A stretch of DNA of 21,295 nt, from assembly GCA_037447655.1 (NCBI GenBank), contig JBBHKE010002785.1:1-21295 (forward strand). The letters are read 5' to 3'. This DNA comes from Zygnema cylindricum. Its lineage: Eukaryota > Streptophyta > Zygnematophyceae > Zygnematales > Zygnemataceae. How positions within the stretch are numbered: the first letter of the stretch is position 1; every line of letters begins with the position of its first letter. A program made the position numbers and the translations under genes. The notes under the pieces are model-generated. The model was not told where the DNA came from and did no database searches. It saw only the letters and a list, made by a program, of their open reading frames with translations. This document shows positions 1-7,849 of this stretch, in pieces.

Positions 1-75
1 GTGCCGGCCACAGGATTTGATCCTGGTACCTACCGGCCGGCAGTCAACCGGTAGTCGGTAGCCTTAGCCGTTAAG
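1..75 (-). other. tRNA-like block in LTR-like unit 1
   Basis: Read on the minus strand, this contains a D-arm-like segment (CTTAACGGCTAAGGC), a stem CTACCG/CGGTAG in the anticodon-arm position, and a T-arm-like hairpin with a CAGG stem around loop ATCAAAT. The last resembles a B box with one mismatch (GGATCAAATCC). The central loop is too long for a normal tRNA and no matching 5' acceptor strand is seen, so this is a tRNA-like relic rather than a gene. Equivalent blocks occur at the corresponding place in the other three LTR copies of the window. Confidence 0.45.
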
Positions 76-470
76 TGTAGAATCAGTGTTACGTACTATT
101 AGGTTTGATAATTAATTAAACACTTCTTAGTAGCATAGTTCATTTAACTGAAATAGTTTTACGGGATACATAGATCTAGTAGATGTAAAAGTACAGATTC
201 CGATACGAATACGAAACCAATACCGCGCATTTATTCCTTTAGTGAAACGAATACCGCGCATGCATTTATTATGGCTACGATTAAATGAGAATTTAATCGG
301 ACGGCCAGAATTAACGCCGAGATCACAGAAGAGGATTTCGGCGGTTTGTGGTCATCGCCACATCGGATGACACGTGGCGGAATGACATTGGATCGCGGCA
401 TCTCCGAAGATTAAGGGAGCGAATCCGGACATACCACGTGTCGACATTTAGGTCATGCCGTACAATGGCA

Positions 471-507
471 GTACAGAAAGTTCACCGGCAGCTGTACTTT
501 TGTGTAC
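471..507 (+). repeat. U3 hairpin with GTAC ends, unit 1
   Basis: The arm GTACAGAAAGT (471-481) faces ACTTTTGTGTAC (496-507), giving an imperfect stem with a small bulge. It lies just upstream of a GATTGG (CCAAT-type) box. The same position in unit 2 and in the copia LTRs also forms a GTAC-ended hairpin. Confidence 0.5.
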
Positions 508-646
508 GAAACTGAAATCTGATTGGCTCCATACATCAGTACATAGAGTCTGTGAGAGAGATAGGACTTAGAAAAATTAGAAGTTAGGACCCTCTCTCCC
601 AGAGAGCTTCTGTACAAAAGGTCAACTTTGACCCTCCATAACTAAC

Positions 647-750
647 TGCTCAGGGGAGCAAATTCAGAAATTTTTTTTGCTATCGACTCAGGGGAGTCTT
701 GTCTTCACAAGGGTGAAGTTGGTTAGAGTTTTTTTCTGCCAGGGTGGCAG
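647..750 (+). other. Row of four AGGG-loop stem-loops, unit 1
   Basis: There are four consecutive perfect small hairpins. They are TGCTC-AGGG-GAGCA (647-660), GACTC-AGGG-GAGTC (685-698), CTTCAC-AAGG-GTGAAG (703-718) and CTGCCA-GGG-TGGCAG (736-750). Further short stems follow: GCTTC/GAAGC at 793-805 and ACTCTGAG/CTCAGAGT at 811-839. The equivalent region of unit 2 has the same series, with different stem sequences that still pair. The position matches the start of the LTR transcript (R/U5), so an RNA role is plausible but is inference. Confidence 0.65.
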
Positions 751-847
751 TTATTTTTGCTGAAACACAAAAGGGTCAGGGTTATCTTAGAGGCTTCTTA
801 GAAGCTGTCCACTCTGAGGACTTATGGAGGTCTCAGAGTTTCAAATG

Positions 848-916
848 TTGCGCTAAGCAAGATATGAACCTCGGTCTACAAAGTACTTTATAGACATACA
901 CCTTAACCATTGAAGC
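848..916 (-). other. tRNA-like block in LTR-like unit 2
   Basis: On the minus strand it reads GCTTCAATGGTTAAGG, a convincing tRNA D-arm with the conserved GG. A stem GTCTA/TAGAC (plus 891-895 and 874-878) stands in the anticodon-arm position, and a T-arm-like GAGGTTCATATCTTGC follows. The spacing between the D-arm and the anticodon stem is about five bases too long and the acceptor stem does not close. I therefore call it a tRNA-derived or tRNA-mimicking segment and not a tRNA gene. Confidence 0.5.
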
Positions 917-1239
917 ATTAACGAAACGATGCACGTTTGTGGTTCGGTGATCGATTAAAGGGTCACGCAAACGTCACTTTCACTTAAATAGACCAAAATT
1001 GACGAAACGGCATCTTTAGTCAAACGGCGCTCGCGGACGCGAATCTAACCGTGAAAAATACATGATCGGACAGATGACGTTGCCCCCACCAAACCCGAAT
1101 GAATCTTTGGCGGCTTTCGGACATGGCGGCGCGCTATGCCACGTGGCGCCACATCATTGGACGCCAAAAAAGATGGGAGGAGGAACGATGGCTCCCAAGT
1201 TGACAAGTGTCAACTAGAAGGCCGTGTTGTACAATGGAC

Positions 1240-1277
1240 GTACAAGAAGTACAATCGGCCACTGTACCTTCTTGTAC
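1240..1277 (+). repeat. U3 hairpin with GTAC ends, unit 2
   Basis: GTACAAGAAG (1240-1249) pairs perfectly over 10 bp with CTTCTTGTAC (1268-1277), and a TAC/GTA extension follows after a one-base bulge. The arm sequence differs from unit 1 and from the copia LTRs, yet a stem is kept at the same site upstream of GATTGG. Confidence 0.65.
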
Positions 1278-1380
1278 TATACACTCTTTTTGATTGGCTT
1301 AGGGTAGAGTAGAAGGTAGTTAAGAGTAGGAGTTAAGGGACATAGCGTGTTTGAGGCGCCTCTCTCCAGGTGACCTTTTG

Positions 1381-1388
1381 TATTTATA
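1381..1388 (+). promoter_or_regulatory. TATA box of LTR-like unit 2
   Basis: The sequence TATTTATA lies about 90 bp downstream of the GATTGG box and about 28-35 bp upstream of the first AGGG-loop hairpin. A transcript from it would begin close to that hairpin. The aligned position in the copia LTRs is TATAAATT; unit 1 has only a degenerate version near 611-621. Confidence 0.5.
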
Positions 1389-1415
1389 GGCCATCGTTGG
1401 CTAACCAGAACTAAC

Positions 1416-1519
1416 TGCTCAGGGGAGCAAATGTAATGATTCTTTTTGTTGCGGACTCAAAGGAGTCCAGGCTACAAAGGGTTGTAGTCGGGCAGAGAAT
1501 TTGCTTGCCAAGGTGGCGG
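1416..1519 (+). other. Row of four AGGG-loop stem-loops, unit 2
   Basis: The hairpins in order are TGCTC-AGGG-GAGCA (1416-1429), GGACTC-AAAG-GAGTCC (1453-1468), CTACAA-AGGG-TTGTAG (1472-1487) and TTGCCA-AGG-TGGCGG (1505-1519, with two G-T wobbles). Stems 3 and 4 differ in sequence from their counterparts in unit 1 but remain paired. Confidence 0.65.
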
Positions 1520-1690
1520 TATTTCTAAAGGAAAGTCAAAGTGGGGAATGTTGTCCAAAACACATGTTCAACCTTTGCATTCTGTGGTGAAACTGAGCAC
1601 ACATAAAGTCTTCTTTCACATAGGTGAAGTTGTATATTATTTTTGACTCTCAAGGTGTCGGTCATTTGGGTTTGTATCAACTTGGAGTCG

Positions 1691-1942
1691 GCACTATCTA
1701 GATAAGCTTCTTTAGGTCTGCGATTACTGTGGGGAAATGGAACCCATAGAATTTCAAGAGTGTTTGCTTCGAAAACTGAAAAAATTGACGAACGAAATGT
1801 TCGCCCAAAAGTTTAGAGAATCTTGTCGAATCTCAAGTAAACATGTTTTATACTAAAAAAAGAAAAAAAGCAATTCGGCTTAGTATAGAAAGGTATATTT
1901 TCTAGTATACTACCTTTCTTTTTGCCTGATAGAGCCCCACCC
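1691..1942. other. Non-coding stretch, nothing recognised
   Basis: About 250 bp between LTR-like unit 2 and the PIF-like element. It contains an A-rich patch near 1855-1870 and a small hairpin-prone stretch (TAGTATA/TATACTA, about 1881-1912). No gene or transposon end was identified. Confidence 0.4.
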
Positions 1943-1945
1943 TAA

Positions 1946-2695
1946 GGGTTTGTCTCCAAGTGCCAAAGTAAGGGTTTTTTCTTATCGTTTTCCTCTAAAA
2001 TTTAAAGTCGTACCGCGTAAAATTCAACCGCACAAAAAAAATGAAAAAAAATACATTTTGCCTCATCGTCGAACTTAGAATGTAGCATGTGTTGGCGTCT
2101 TGTGTTTTTCAACCTACGGCCACGACAAAAATGTCATCTTCAAATTTTTCTTTAAAACACATTGGCGGTGTGTTTTAAAACAAAGTATTTTTCCTAACAT
2201 ATAAAAACACATATTTGCACGTGTGGAAATTTCTCAAAAATTTCAAAAGAATTCAAAAGACGACAAAAAGTACATGATTCGCTATATACGTTCCGTTTGC
2301 ATTCCAGTAGGAGAAAAAAAGTACACCATTTGTTATATTTTTTCGGTTTTTGTCTGTTAATAAAAAAAAATTTGCAAGGGTCTCAAAATTTCGATGCCAT
2401 TTCACATTGACTGCACTGGAGACGCAAAAGCAAAACGCATCTTCTTCAACCATGAAACGACACAAAATGAAAGGCGGTACGTTTACAATGTCACGGATAG
2501 TCATGCGACTTTGTGCGTTATCAAAGATTGTAGAAGTTGAAAAGCTGTCACGGGCATTATCAGCGTATACAATCGTCACACCCTTAAGGAATAATTTCGT
2601 TGTTACACATAGGGACACCTGAAATTCAGGTCCGCCAGATGTGTGCTAAAAAACAAAGTAAGTTTGTTAAGTTTCACGTACATGGAGACATACTT
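1946..2695 (+). mobile_element. PIF/Harbinger-like non-autonomous transposon, copy A
   Basis: This 750-bp non-coding element begins GGGTTTGTCTCCAAGTGCC and ends GTACATGGAGACATACTT, imperfect inverted repeats. The direct repeat TAA sits at 1943-1945 and at 2696-2698, the three-base TWA target duplication typical of PIF/Harbinger. A second copy lies inverted at 8617-9396 and matches along its whole length, roughly three quarters or more identical by eye. Open frames inside are not conserved between copies and have no recognisable domain, so mobilisation in trans is the likely mode. The superfamily assignment rests only on the target duplication and on the terminal GGG. Confidence 0.65.
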
Positions 2696-2769
2696 TAAGA
2701 CGCAAAAAAAAGTAAAACATTATAAGATCGGACTTCCATTAAGCAGTCTCGGTAAATTTGCGAATACGT

Positions 2770-2794
2770 TTATATATATATATATATATATATA
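2770..2794. repeat. (TA)n microsatellite, short
   Basis: An uninterrupted TA run of about 12 units, 42 bp upstream of a much longer TA tract. Confidence 0.9.
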
Positions 2795-2832
2795 ACACAG
2801 AGGACGGGGGGCTTTGGGAAAAAAACATTTGG

Positions 2833-2952
<120 letters not shown>

Positions 2953-3043
2953 CGCGCTCAGTGGGGGAGAGGGGGGGAGCTTGTACGATTTTTCGTACGA
3001 TTTTCCATATTGGATATGTACGGACACCCATCATTTACCAAAT

Positions 3044-3137
3044 ATATCGCGATAATTTATTTTCGTCCCGTTACGATATATCGAGGCCTTTGACCAATCA
3101 ATAATCGATATATCGAATATCGAGATTATCGCGATAT
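3044..3137. repeat. Inverted repeat of ATATCGCGATAAT around a palindromic core
   Basis: ATATCGCGATAAT (3044-3056) is repeated in exact inverse at 3125-3137. In between, CGATATATCGA occurs twice (about 3074-3084 and 3105-3115). The 94-bp unit could fold back. It may be a tiny MITE or a palindromic remnant. It lies 33 bp left of the hAT target duplication. Confidence 0.6.
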
Positions 3138-3169
3138 GGTGTTACATGATACCCAACATTGTAATATCT

Positions 3170-3177
3170 CTACCAGC
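3170..3177. repeat. hAT target-site duplication, left
   Basis: The bases ctaccagc directly precede the left hAT end and are repeated without mismatch at 7740-7747. Confidence 0.9.
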
Positions 3178-3190
3178 CAGAGGTCGCAAA
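3178..3190 (+). repeat. hAT left terminal inverted repeat
   Basis: CAGAGGTCGCAAA matches the right end over 12 of 13 bases. It is followed by subterminal GGTC/GACCGACCG motifs. Confidence 0.9.
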
Positions 3191-3876
3191 CGGTCAACCG
3201 AAACCCTGACCGACCGTTAAACGACTGCCCGCGCCGGATTCGGAACGGATTCGGTTGCCAAATTTTGGGGGTCGGGCGGTTACAGTTGGTTGACTCACCA
3301 GGAGAAAAAAAACGGTCGGTTACGGTCGGTCAAACAAAAAACCAAAAAAAAATGAAAATTTTGTTCCTTTTTTTCCAACATTATTGTTCTTTGTACTTTT
3401 GGTATCGTGGAAGTACGTGGCATCATGATTAGCGTCGCAAATCTGACACGATATTAACATTATTCATTTCGCGAATCTTACAAAAAGATAAGGGCCACAA
3501 CTCGTAATCTATTGTAAAGTGTGAATTATGCACTTTATGCGGTGTTTCCAAAAATATGTCAAATTATTATATCATTATAACGTGACAGATCGTAATTATT
3601 GGCTTACTCATACATCGTACATTATTGCAAAGTGCTAATTATGCGTTTTATACCGCGTTTCCACAAATATATCATATTATTTTGTCAATGTCACGCGACA
3701 TGTAGTAACTATTAGTTAATATATCAACGAAAATCAAATTATTACCTCAATTTCCCAAGACAAATCCTAATTATTAGCTTACTCACATATTTCAAACAAT
3801 AAATCGATATATGGGAATGCTATTTAAGTTAGAAAAACTTGACCACAATTCAAACAAAACCTAGTCATACACCAAA
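3191..3876. other. hAT 5' non-coding and subterminal region
   Basis: Bases 3200-3335 carry clustered motifs such as GACCGACCG and two GGTCGGTTACGGTCGGTC-like repeats, the expected arrangement of hAT subterminal binding sites. The remainder is AT-rich and presumably contains the transposase promoter; I see no clear single TATA box. Two similar phrases around 3500-3550 and 3630-3680 (TTGTAAAGTG.. TATGC and TTGCAAAGTG.. TATGC) suggest an internal degenerate duplication of about 120-130 bp. Confidence 0.5.
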
Positions 3877-6118
3877 ATGGACAAAAGCATTCTCGCTTCT
3901 CTTAAAACTACAATCCAAAACGAACTTCAAAAATCAAAAAATGGTGAAACTGCTCAGTATTACCTAGTGAAAGAAAGCAGGGCCACTTCAAGTTGTTGGA
4001 AAAAATTTGAACATGTCTATGAAACTAAAACATCAAGCAAATACATAGTAAAGGGGGGAGGGTTAGTGGCTTATAATACATGTTTCGTAGTTTATCAATA
4101 CAAGTCAACAAACGGTACTTCAACAATTAACACTCACACATGTTTAGCTTTGGGCAACATGGATAGTTTTAGAGGAATTCCATGTAATTTTCTTTCAAAA
4201 ACGGAGGCGAAAACGAGTGACCGAAAAAAAATTGCGAAAATGGTGGCGTTGATATGTTGCGAGGACCTTCGACCATTTTCGATGGTCGACGGTTCAGGTA
4301 TGATTTATTTAGGATGGCGTTAATGTATATGTCATTATAACTTGTTTTGTTAATACATTTCTATTATTGAGCTTCATCACTATTTTCTTATCTATAATTT
4401 ATATTCGTACGCTTATTTTTATTTTTTTATTATTATTTGGTTTGTCATGATGTTATTTTGATATAAACCTTATTTATTGATCATGGTTAATAATTGTATG
4501 CTATTTTCTTATTCTTTTTTTTTTGTTCCCAGGTTTTCAAGCATTTTGTCAAGCATTATTTGATGTTGGTGTTTCGTCCAACAAAAGTGTTGACATCGAC
4601 CAACTACTCCCGTCCGCCAATGGCGTAAAAAACTACATTATATCTTCTGCCAAAGATATTCGTAGTTTGATCATCCCAAAACTTAAAGAAAATATTAATA
4701 ACAATATTTTCGTCGCATTTACGAACGACCTCTAGACTGAGACAATAAAAATAACCTCATTCATGTCAGTAACGGCTCATTTTATTGACAAAGAATTTAA
4801 ACTTCATGCTCGGACGCTTCAAGTCGATCGTTTCTGGAGGAAAAACATACCGCGGAAAATGTTTTAACGGCTTTCAAAAATTGTTTGACCAATTTTGAAT
4901 TGTCCAATTTTGATGTTTTGGCAAATCGTTGCGTTGTTGTTATCGACAGTGGATCTAACATGTGTGCGACTGAAGGTCTACCGAGTATGTTTACTTGGAT
5001 ACCTTGCGCGGACCATAAAATTGCTACAATTGTGACAACGATTTTGAACAAGAGCGGAACTTCCAAAAAATACAAATACAATGTGGAAGAAGTTCCTGAA
5101 TTCTTTGATCTAATAGATGCGTGTAAATCATTGGTCACGTTTTTCAAACAGAGTAATTTACAAAATCTTTTGAAAAACACTTTAAAACAAGAAAACGCAA
5201 CGCGGTGGAATTCTTTGCTCCGAATGCTTAAGAGTATTTACGATGCATTCAATGAGATAGGACCAATCGCTCAAGCAAAAAATAAATTGGTACTTTTTGC
5301 TTGTATCGATAAGACTCACCTTACGGAACTTATTCGATTTTTTGAAAGGTTTCAAGAAGCAACCCTAAAGCTGGAAAAGTTCAAAGAACCAACTTTACAT
5401 TTGGTTTTGTTTGAACTAACGTCTCTGCATAACCATTGTAAGATAAGAAAAACATCTTACAATGACAGTGAAAAAGAATGCTCGGCCAATTCCCCAAACT
5501 TGCAAAAATTGAAAGAACTTTTTATGAAATTTGCGTTACCGAAGTAGGGCCTTCATGAGTATCATATTAAACGCGGCTCTCTTAAATCCCCGACAAAAAC
5601 AAAAGCTTGAAATAATTGGGGTATCGAAAACCGAAATTGAAAGCGCTAGGGTCAAACTTCGAGAACTTGCTAACGACCTAGGTGATGACGTTGATTTCGG
5701 TAGTCCTCAACGTATCACAAAAAAACGAAAAATATCGCAAAATATGGACGGTTTCCACAATTTTTTTGGTGAGAGAAATGACGAAAATGAGGTTTTTATT
5801 ACCACCGACAAAAAAAAGCTCGTTAGTGACGAATTGAAACGTTATTTTGATTTAAAATTAACCAACAACGAAAGAATGAACTTTGACATACTTCAATGGT
5901 GGAAAAAGAAATCATATGTACGTGCGAAAGATGGAGGATTTCCTATTTTAGCCGGTGTTGCTAGATCTATTCTAGCTATTCTGGCTTCTAGTTCCATGTC
6001 GGAATGCAATTTTTCGGATGTCGGGAACACGATAACAAAAAAGAGGAGCATACTAGCGGCTTCAATTGTTAGTGATCTTTTATGTGTTAGATCCAACCGA
6101 GATCTTTTAAATGCATAG
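3877..6118 (+). pseudogene. hAT transposase pseudogene (two exons, one nonsense, two frameshifts)
   Basis: Intact versions of this family cut and paste hAT DNA in the nucleus. Exon 1 (3877-4297) starts at an ATG in good context (aaaATGg). It encodes a BED-type zinc-finger-like segment (residues about 35-95: conserved Trp in SSCWKKF, TNGTSTI, then HTC), where the first zinc Cys appears to be Tyr (YNTC). After the intron, exon 2 carries the FQAFCQALFDVG block. It then has an in-frame TAG (4733-4735) at the conserved Trp after NDL. A frameshift near 4831-4840 leads into the RNase H-like core with DSGSNM (predicted catalytic Asp) and the TRWNS motif. A second frameshift around 5535-5570 precedes the C-terminal dimerisation region (DILQWW, then SSMSEC where SER is usual). 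Domain order is complete; the product cannot be made. Confidence 0.9.
4298..4532 (+). other. Phase-1 intron of the hAT transposase
   Basis: The intron starts GTATGA after GGTTCAG and ends with a T-rich tract and TTCCCAG. Removing it joins a split Gly codon and brings VDGSG directly onto FQAFCQ, a continuity expected in hAT proteins. It is 235 bp long and AT-rich. Both splice sites look intact although the coding sequence is not. Confidence 0.85.
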
Positions 6119-6705
6119 TTTTTTGTTTTGTTTTGTTTTCTAATTATTGTTATTTTTTTAGTATTAGTTATACATATATATTTTTTTCTTTATTTAAATT
6201 TTTTATTTTCACAATTTTTCTAGTGTTTATCTTTTTTTTTTCTTAAACCGGTATGTTTATTTTTACCAAATTACCAAAGCGAAGTATTTATACCACATAT
6301 ATTTTGTGTACTTATAAGGTTTGAGGTTGATAATTTGTATGATAGAGTCGAAAATAGGACAAGGTTGTGATTTTATTTTTCATATATTTGATACTACAAA
6401 ATATGTTTTGATTTTTTTGCTCATCACAATGTGTTTCTTGCTAATTGATTTTCTATGTGAAAAACTAAGACTTTTTTTGTAAACATTCATAATTAAAACT
6501 TTACCTTTTTTGCATAATTCATAACATAGTATTGTAGTCGAAAAAAAAACTGTCCGAAAAATTGTAGCGAAAAATTTAGATTTGCGAGAGAATAAACATT
6601 AACATCACAAAATAAAGCTAACAATATTATTTAAAGACGTGGACTATAATCTGCCACGTCTCTTTGCATTAAATAGTATCATTAATCATAATTTTCCATT
6701 TACAC
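6119..6705. other. hAT 3' untranslated and non-coding region
   Basis: This AT-rich stretch follows the transposase stop and precedes the nested TA-flanked element. A perfect stem AGACGTGG/CCACGTCT (6635-6642 and 6654-6661) with an 11-base loop is the only clear structure. Candidate AATAAA signals occur near 6591 and 6610. Confidence 0.5.
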
Positions 6706-6950
6706 TACACCGCGAATCGTAATTAGCGTTATTAACGCTAATTCCGTCACCACGAATTTTGACCCAAAAACCTTATGAAGAGTAAATAACTCTAAATTTT
6801 TCTTTACATTATTTAAGGTACTTTTTTAATCAACGTTAACAGCTTTAGTATAGTGACGTTTTAAATAGTGTGGCTTACGATCAGTGTCTGACCATGCAAA
6901 ATTGTACCGTATTAACGACAAAAGTACAAAAAATGATTTAATACATGCCG

Positions 6951-7140
6951 TTATGATGTAATTGCGTTTTCACAAACCGCGTAGTGCAAACATCATAATG
7001 ACGTGAAATTGTACGTTTGTCAGATTCTGTATATGTACCCAAAAATCGGATAATTATGACGTAAAATTGTACGTTTTCACAAACCACGTAGTGGAAACGT
7101 CATAATGACGTGAAATTGTACGTTTGTCAGATTCTGTAAA
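6951..7140. repeat. Tandem duplication, period about 107 bp
   Basis: The phrase CACAAACCRCGTAGTG and the following stretch up to GTCAGATTCTGTA occur at 6971-7031 and 7078-7138, nearly identical. The 5' parts of the two units differ slightly in length. Confidence 0.75.
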
Positions 7141-7190
7141 GCGGATACTAATTACTGATAGAAACCTAAATTAGAGTTATTGATAAACTA

Positions 7191-7407
7191 AACCGTCGAT
7201 CGTATTTAGCGTGTATGTTTTTTTCGCCACTGAAAACATCTTATCTCCGTACACATTTGTCCGATTTTCAATTTAAGACCGCCATTCGTAAGCTGAGAAT
7301 ACAACCTTTCAATCTCAACCGTCAGATCCACAATCCGACATGTACGTACAGAGAAAAGATGTTTTAAGACGCACAAAAAACATACACGCTAAATACGATC
7401 GACGGTG
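7191..7407. mobile_element. 217-bp TA-flanked MITE (family 217, copy 1)
   Basis: The outer 32 bases (about 7192-7223) are repeated in inverse at 7375-7406 almost without mismatch, and weaker complementarity continues to about 65 bp per arm. TA lies at 7189-7190 and 7408-7409. The interior (AAACATCTTWTCTCCGTACAC ... AAGATGTTTTAA) is clearly shared, in opposite orientation, with the element at 10735-11263. It has no coding capacity. It sits inside the 791-bp element, which sits inside the hAT, so it is the youngest of the three. Confidence 0.85.
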
Positions 7408-7726
7408 TAGAGTACAACTTTGTTTTGAAAAAACGGAAAAATCTACATTGGAATGGATAACATTAATTATTTATTTACGATGATTAAGATTCGCGGTGTA
7501 ATAAATGCTTAACGTTAATAACAATGAGCGTTGTAATTTTGTACCTTTTCGGTTACGGGCGAGCGCGGTTAGTCGCTAGAAATCGAGTTTCGGTTAAATT
7601 TTTTTTCGTAAACGACGGTCGCTTAACGGTTAACAATTTTGGAGCGTGACAAACCTCGGTCAAGCGTCGGTTACTCAAATTTTGAAAAAAAAAAACGGTC
7701 GGTTTCAGCTATGAAAATTTTTGACT

Positions 7727-7739
7727 TTTGCGACCTCTA
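7727..7739 (-). repeat. hAT right terminal inverted repeat
   Basis: The sequence ends ...GCGACCTCTA. Its complement starts TAGAGGTCGCAAA, differing from the left end only in the first base. GGTCGGTTTC subterminal motifs lie just inside. Confidence 0.9.
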
Positions 7740-7747
7740 CTACCAGC
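7740..7747. repeat. hAT target-site duplication, right
   Basis: The bases ctaccagc follow the right hAT end, identical to 3170-3177. Confidence 0.9.
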
Positions 7748-7849
7748 GCAAAATTTGAATAAAAATATGTATGGTCGGACGAAACTCTAGATTTCTAAAA
7801 GCGTACGCAAATATCAGATTTGTACAACAAGGTCAGTGGATAGCTAGAG

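Larger units (their letters stand above)
1..845 (+). mobile_element. LTR-like unit 1 (copia-related LTR, 5' part cut by window edge)
   Basis: This non-coding unit follows the same order of landmarks as the LTRs at 14113-15116 and 19499-20525, read on their minus strand. It has a tRNA-like block (1-75), a segment near 100-115 resembling gataattaatta, CACGTGG/CACGTGTC motifs (370-445), a GTAC hairpin (471-507), a GATTGG box near 521, then stem-loops from 647 onward. Similarity is recognisable by eye only in blocks, so it is a diverged relative and not a recent copy. No internal coding region follows; a second unit of the same kind begins directly. The right boundary is approximate. It could be a solo LTR, a truncated element or part of a tandem LTR array. 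Confidence 0.6.
846..1690 (+). mobile_element. LTR-like unit 2 (copia-related LTR)
   Basis: This unit repeats the layout of unit 1 at an offset of about 770-840 bp. It has a tRNA-like block (848-916), CCACGTGG (1139-1146), a GTAC hairpin (1240-1277), GATTGG (about 1292), a TATA box (1381-1388), and stem-loops at 1416-1519. An identical 22-base stretch shared with unit 1 lies at 1411-1432. The roughly 200 bp of LTR that normally precede the tRNA-like block in the copia LTRs are missing, because unit 1 abuts it. The right boundary is uncertain. The segment 1608-1670 looks like a further degenerate copy of the stem-loop region. Confidence 0.55.
6708..7498. mobile_element. TA-flanked non-autonomous transposon nested in hAT
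   Basis: The ends CACCGCGAATC (6708-6718) and GATTCGCGGTG (7488-7498) are exact 11-bp inverted repeats, directly flanked by TA on both sides (6706-6707, 7499-7500). A TA duplication points to the Tc1/mariner superfamily. The terminal pattern TACACCGNNNATCGT is shared with the smaller elements at 7191-7407 and 10735-11263. No transposase is encoded. It carries a roughly 107-bp tandem duplication and a 217-bp nested MITE. Confidence 0.75.
3178..7739 (+). mobile_element. Full-length hAT transposon with nested insertions
   Basis: The element is bounded by 13-bp inverted repeats: left CAGAGGTCGCAAA (3178-3190), and right, as reverse complement, TAGAGGTCGCAAA (7727-7739). A perfect 8-bp target duplication flanks it. 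The YAGAGGT start and the 8-bp duplication are hAT hallmarks. Subterminal regions on both sides are rich in CGGTCGGTT-type motifs (3200-3330 and 7580-7705), likely transposase-binding repeats. Inside lies one spliced transposase pseudogene (3877-6118). A 791-bp TA-flanked element (6708-7498) inserted after the gene; without it the hAT would be about 3.77 kb. Perfect target repeats suggest moderate age, but the coding damage means it is non-autonomous now. Confidence 0.9.

Noticed and set aside
2253-2622. Overlapping 121- and 90-codon frames in PIF-like copy A
   Set aside because: They are not conserved in copy B and show no motif.
4797-5180. A 127-codon minus-strand frame opposite the hAT transposase
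   Set aside because: It is a shadow of the transposase coding strand.
6951-7140. CRISPR-like array
   Set aside because: Only two long units in a eukaryotic transposon, with no spacer structure.
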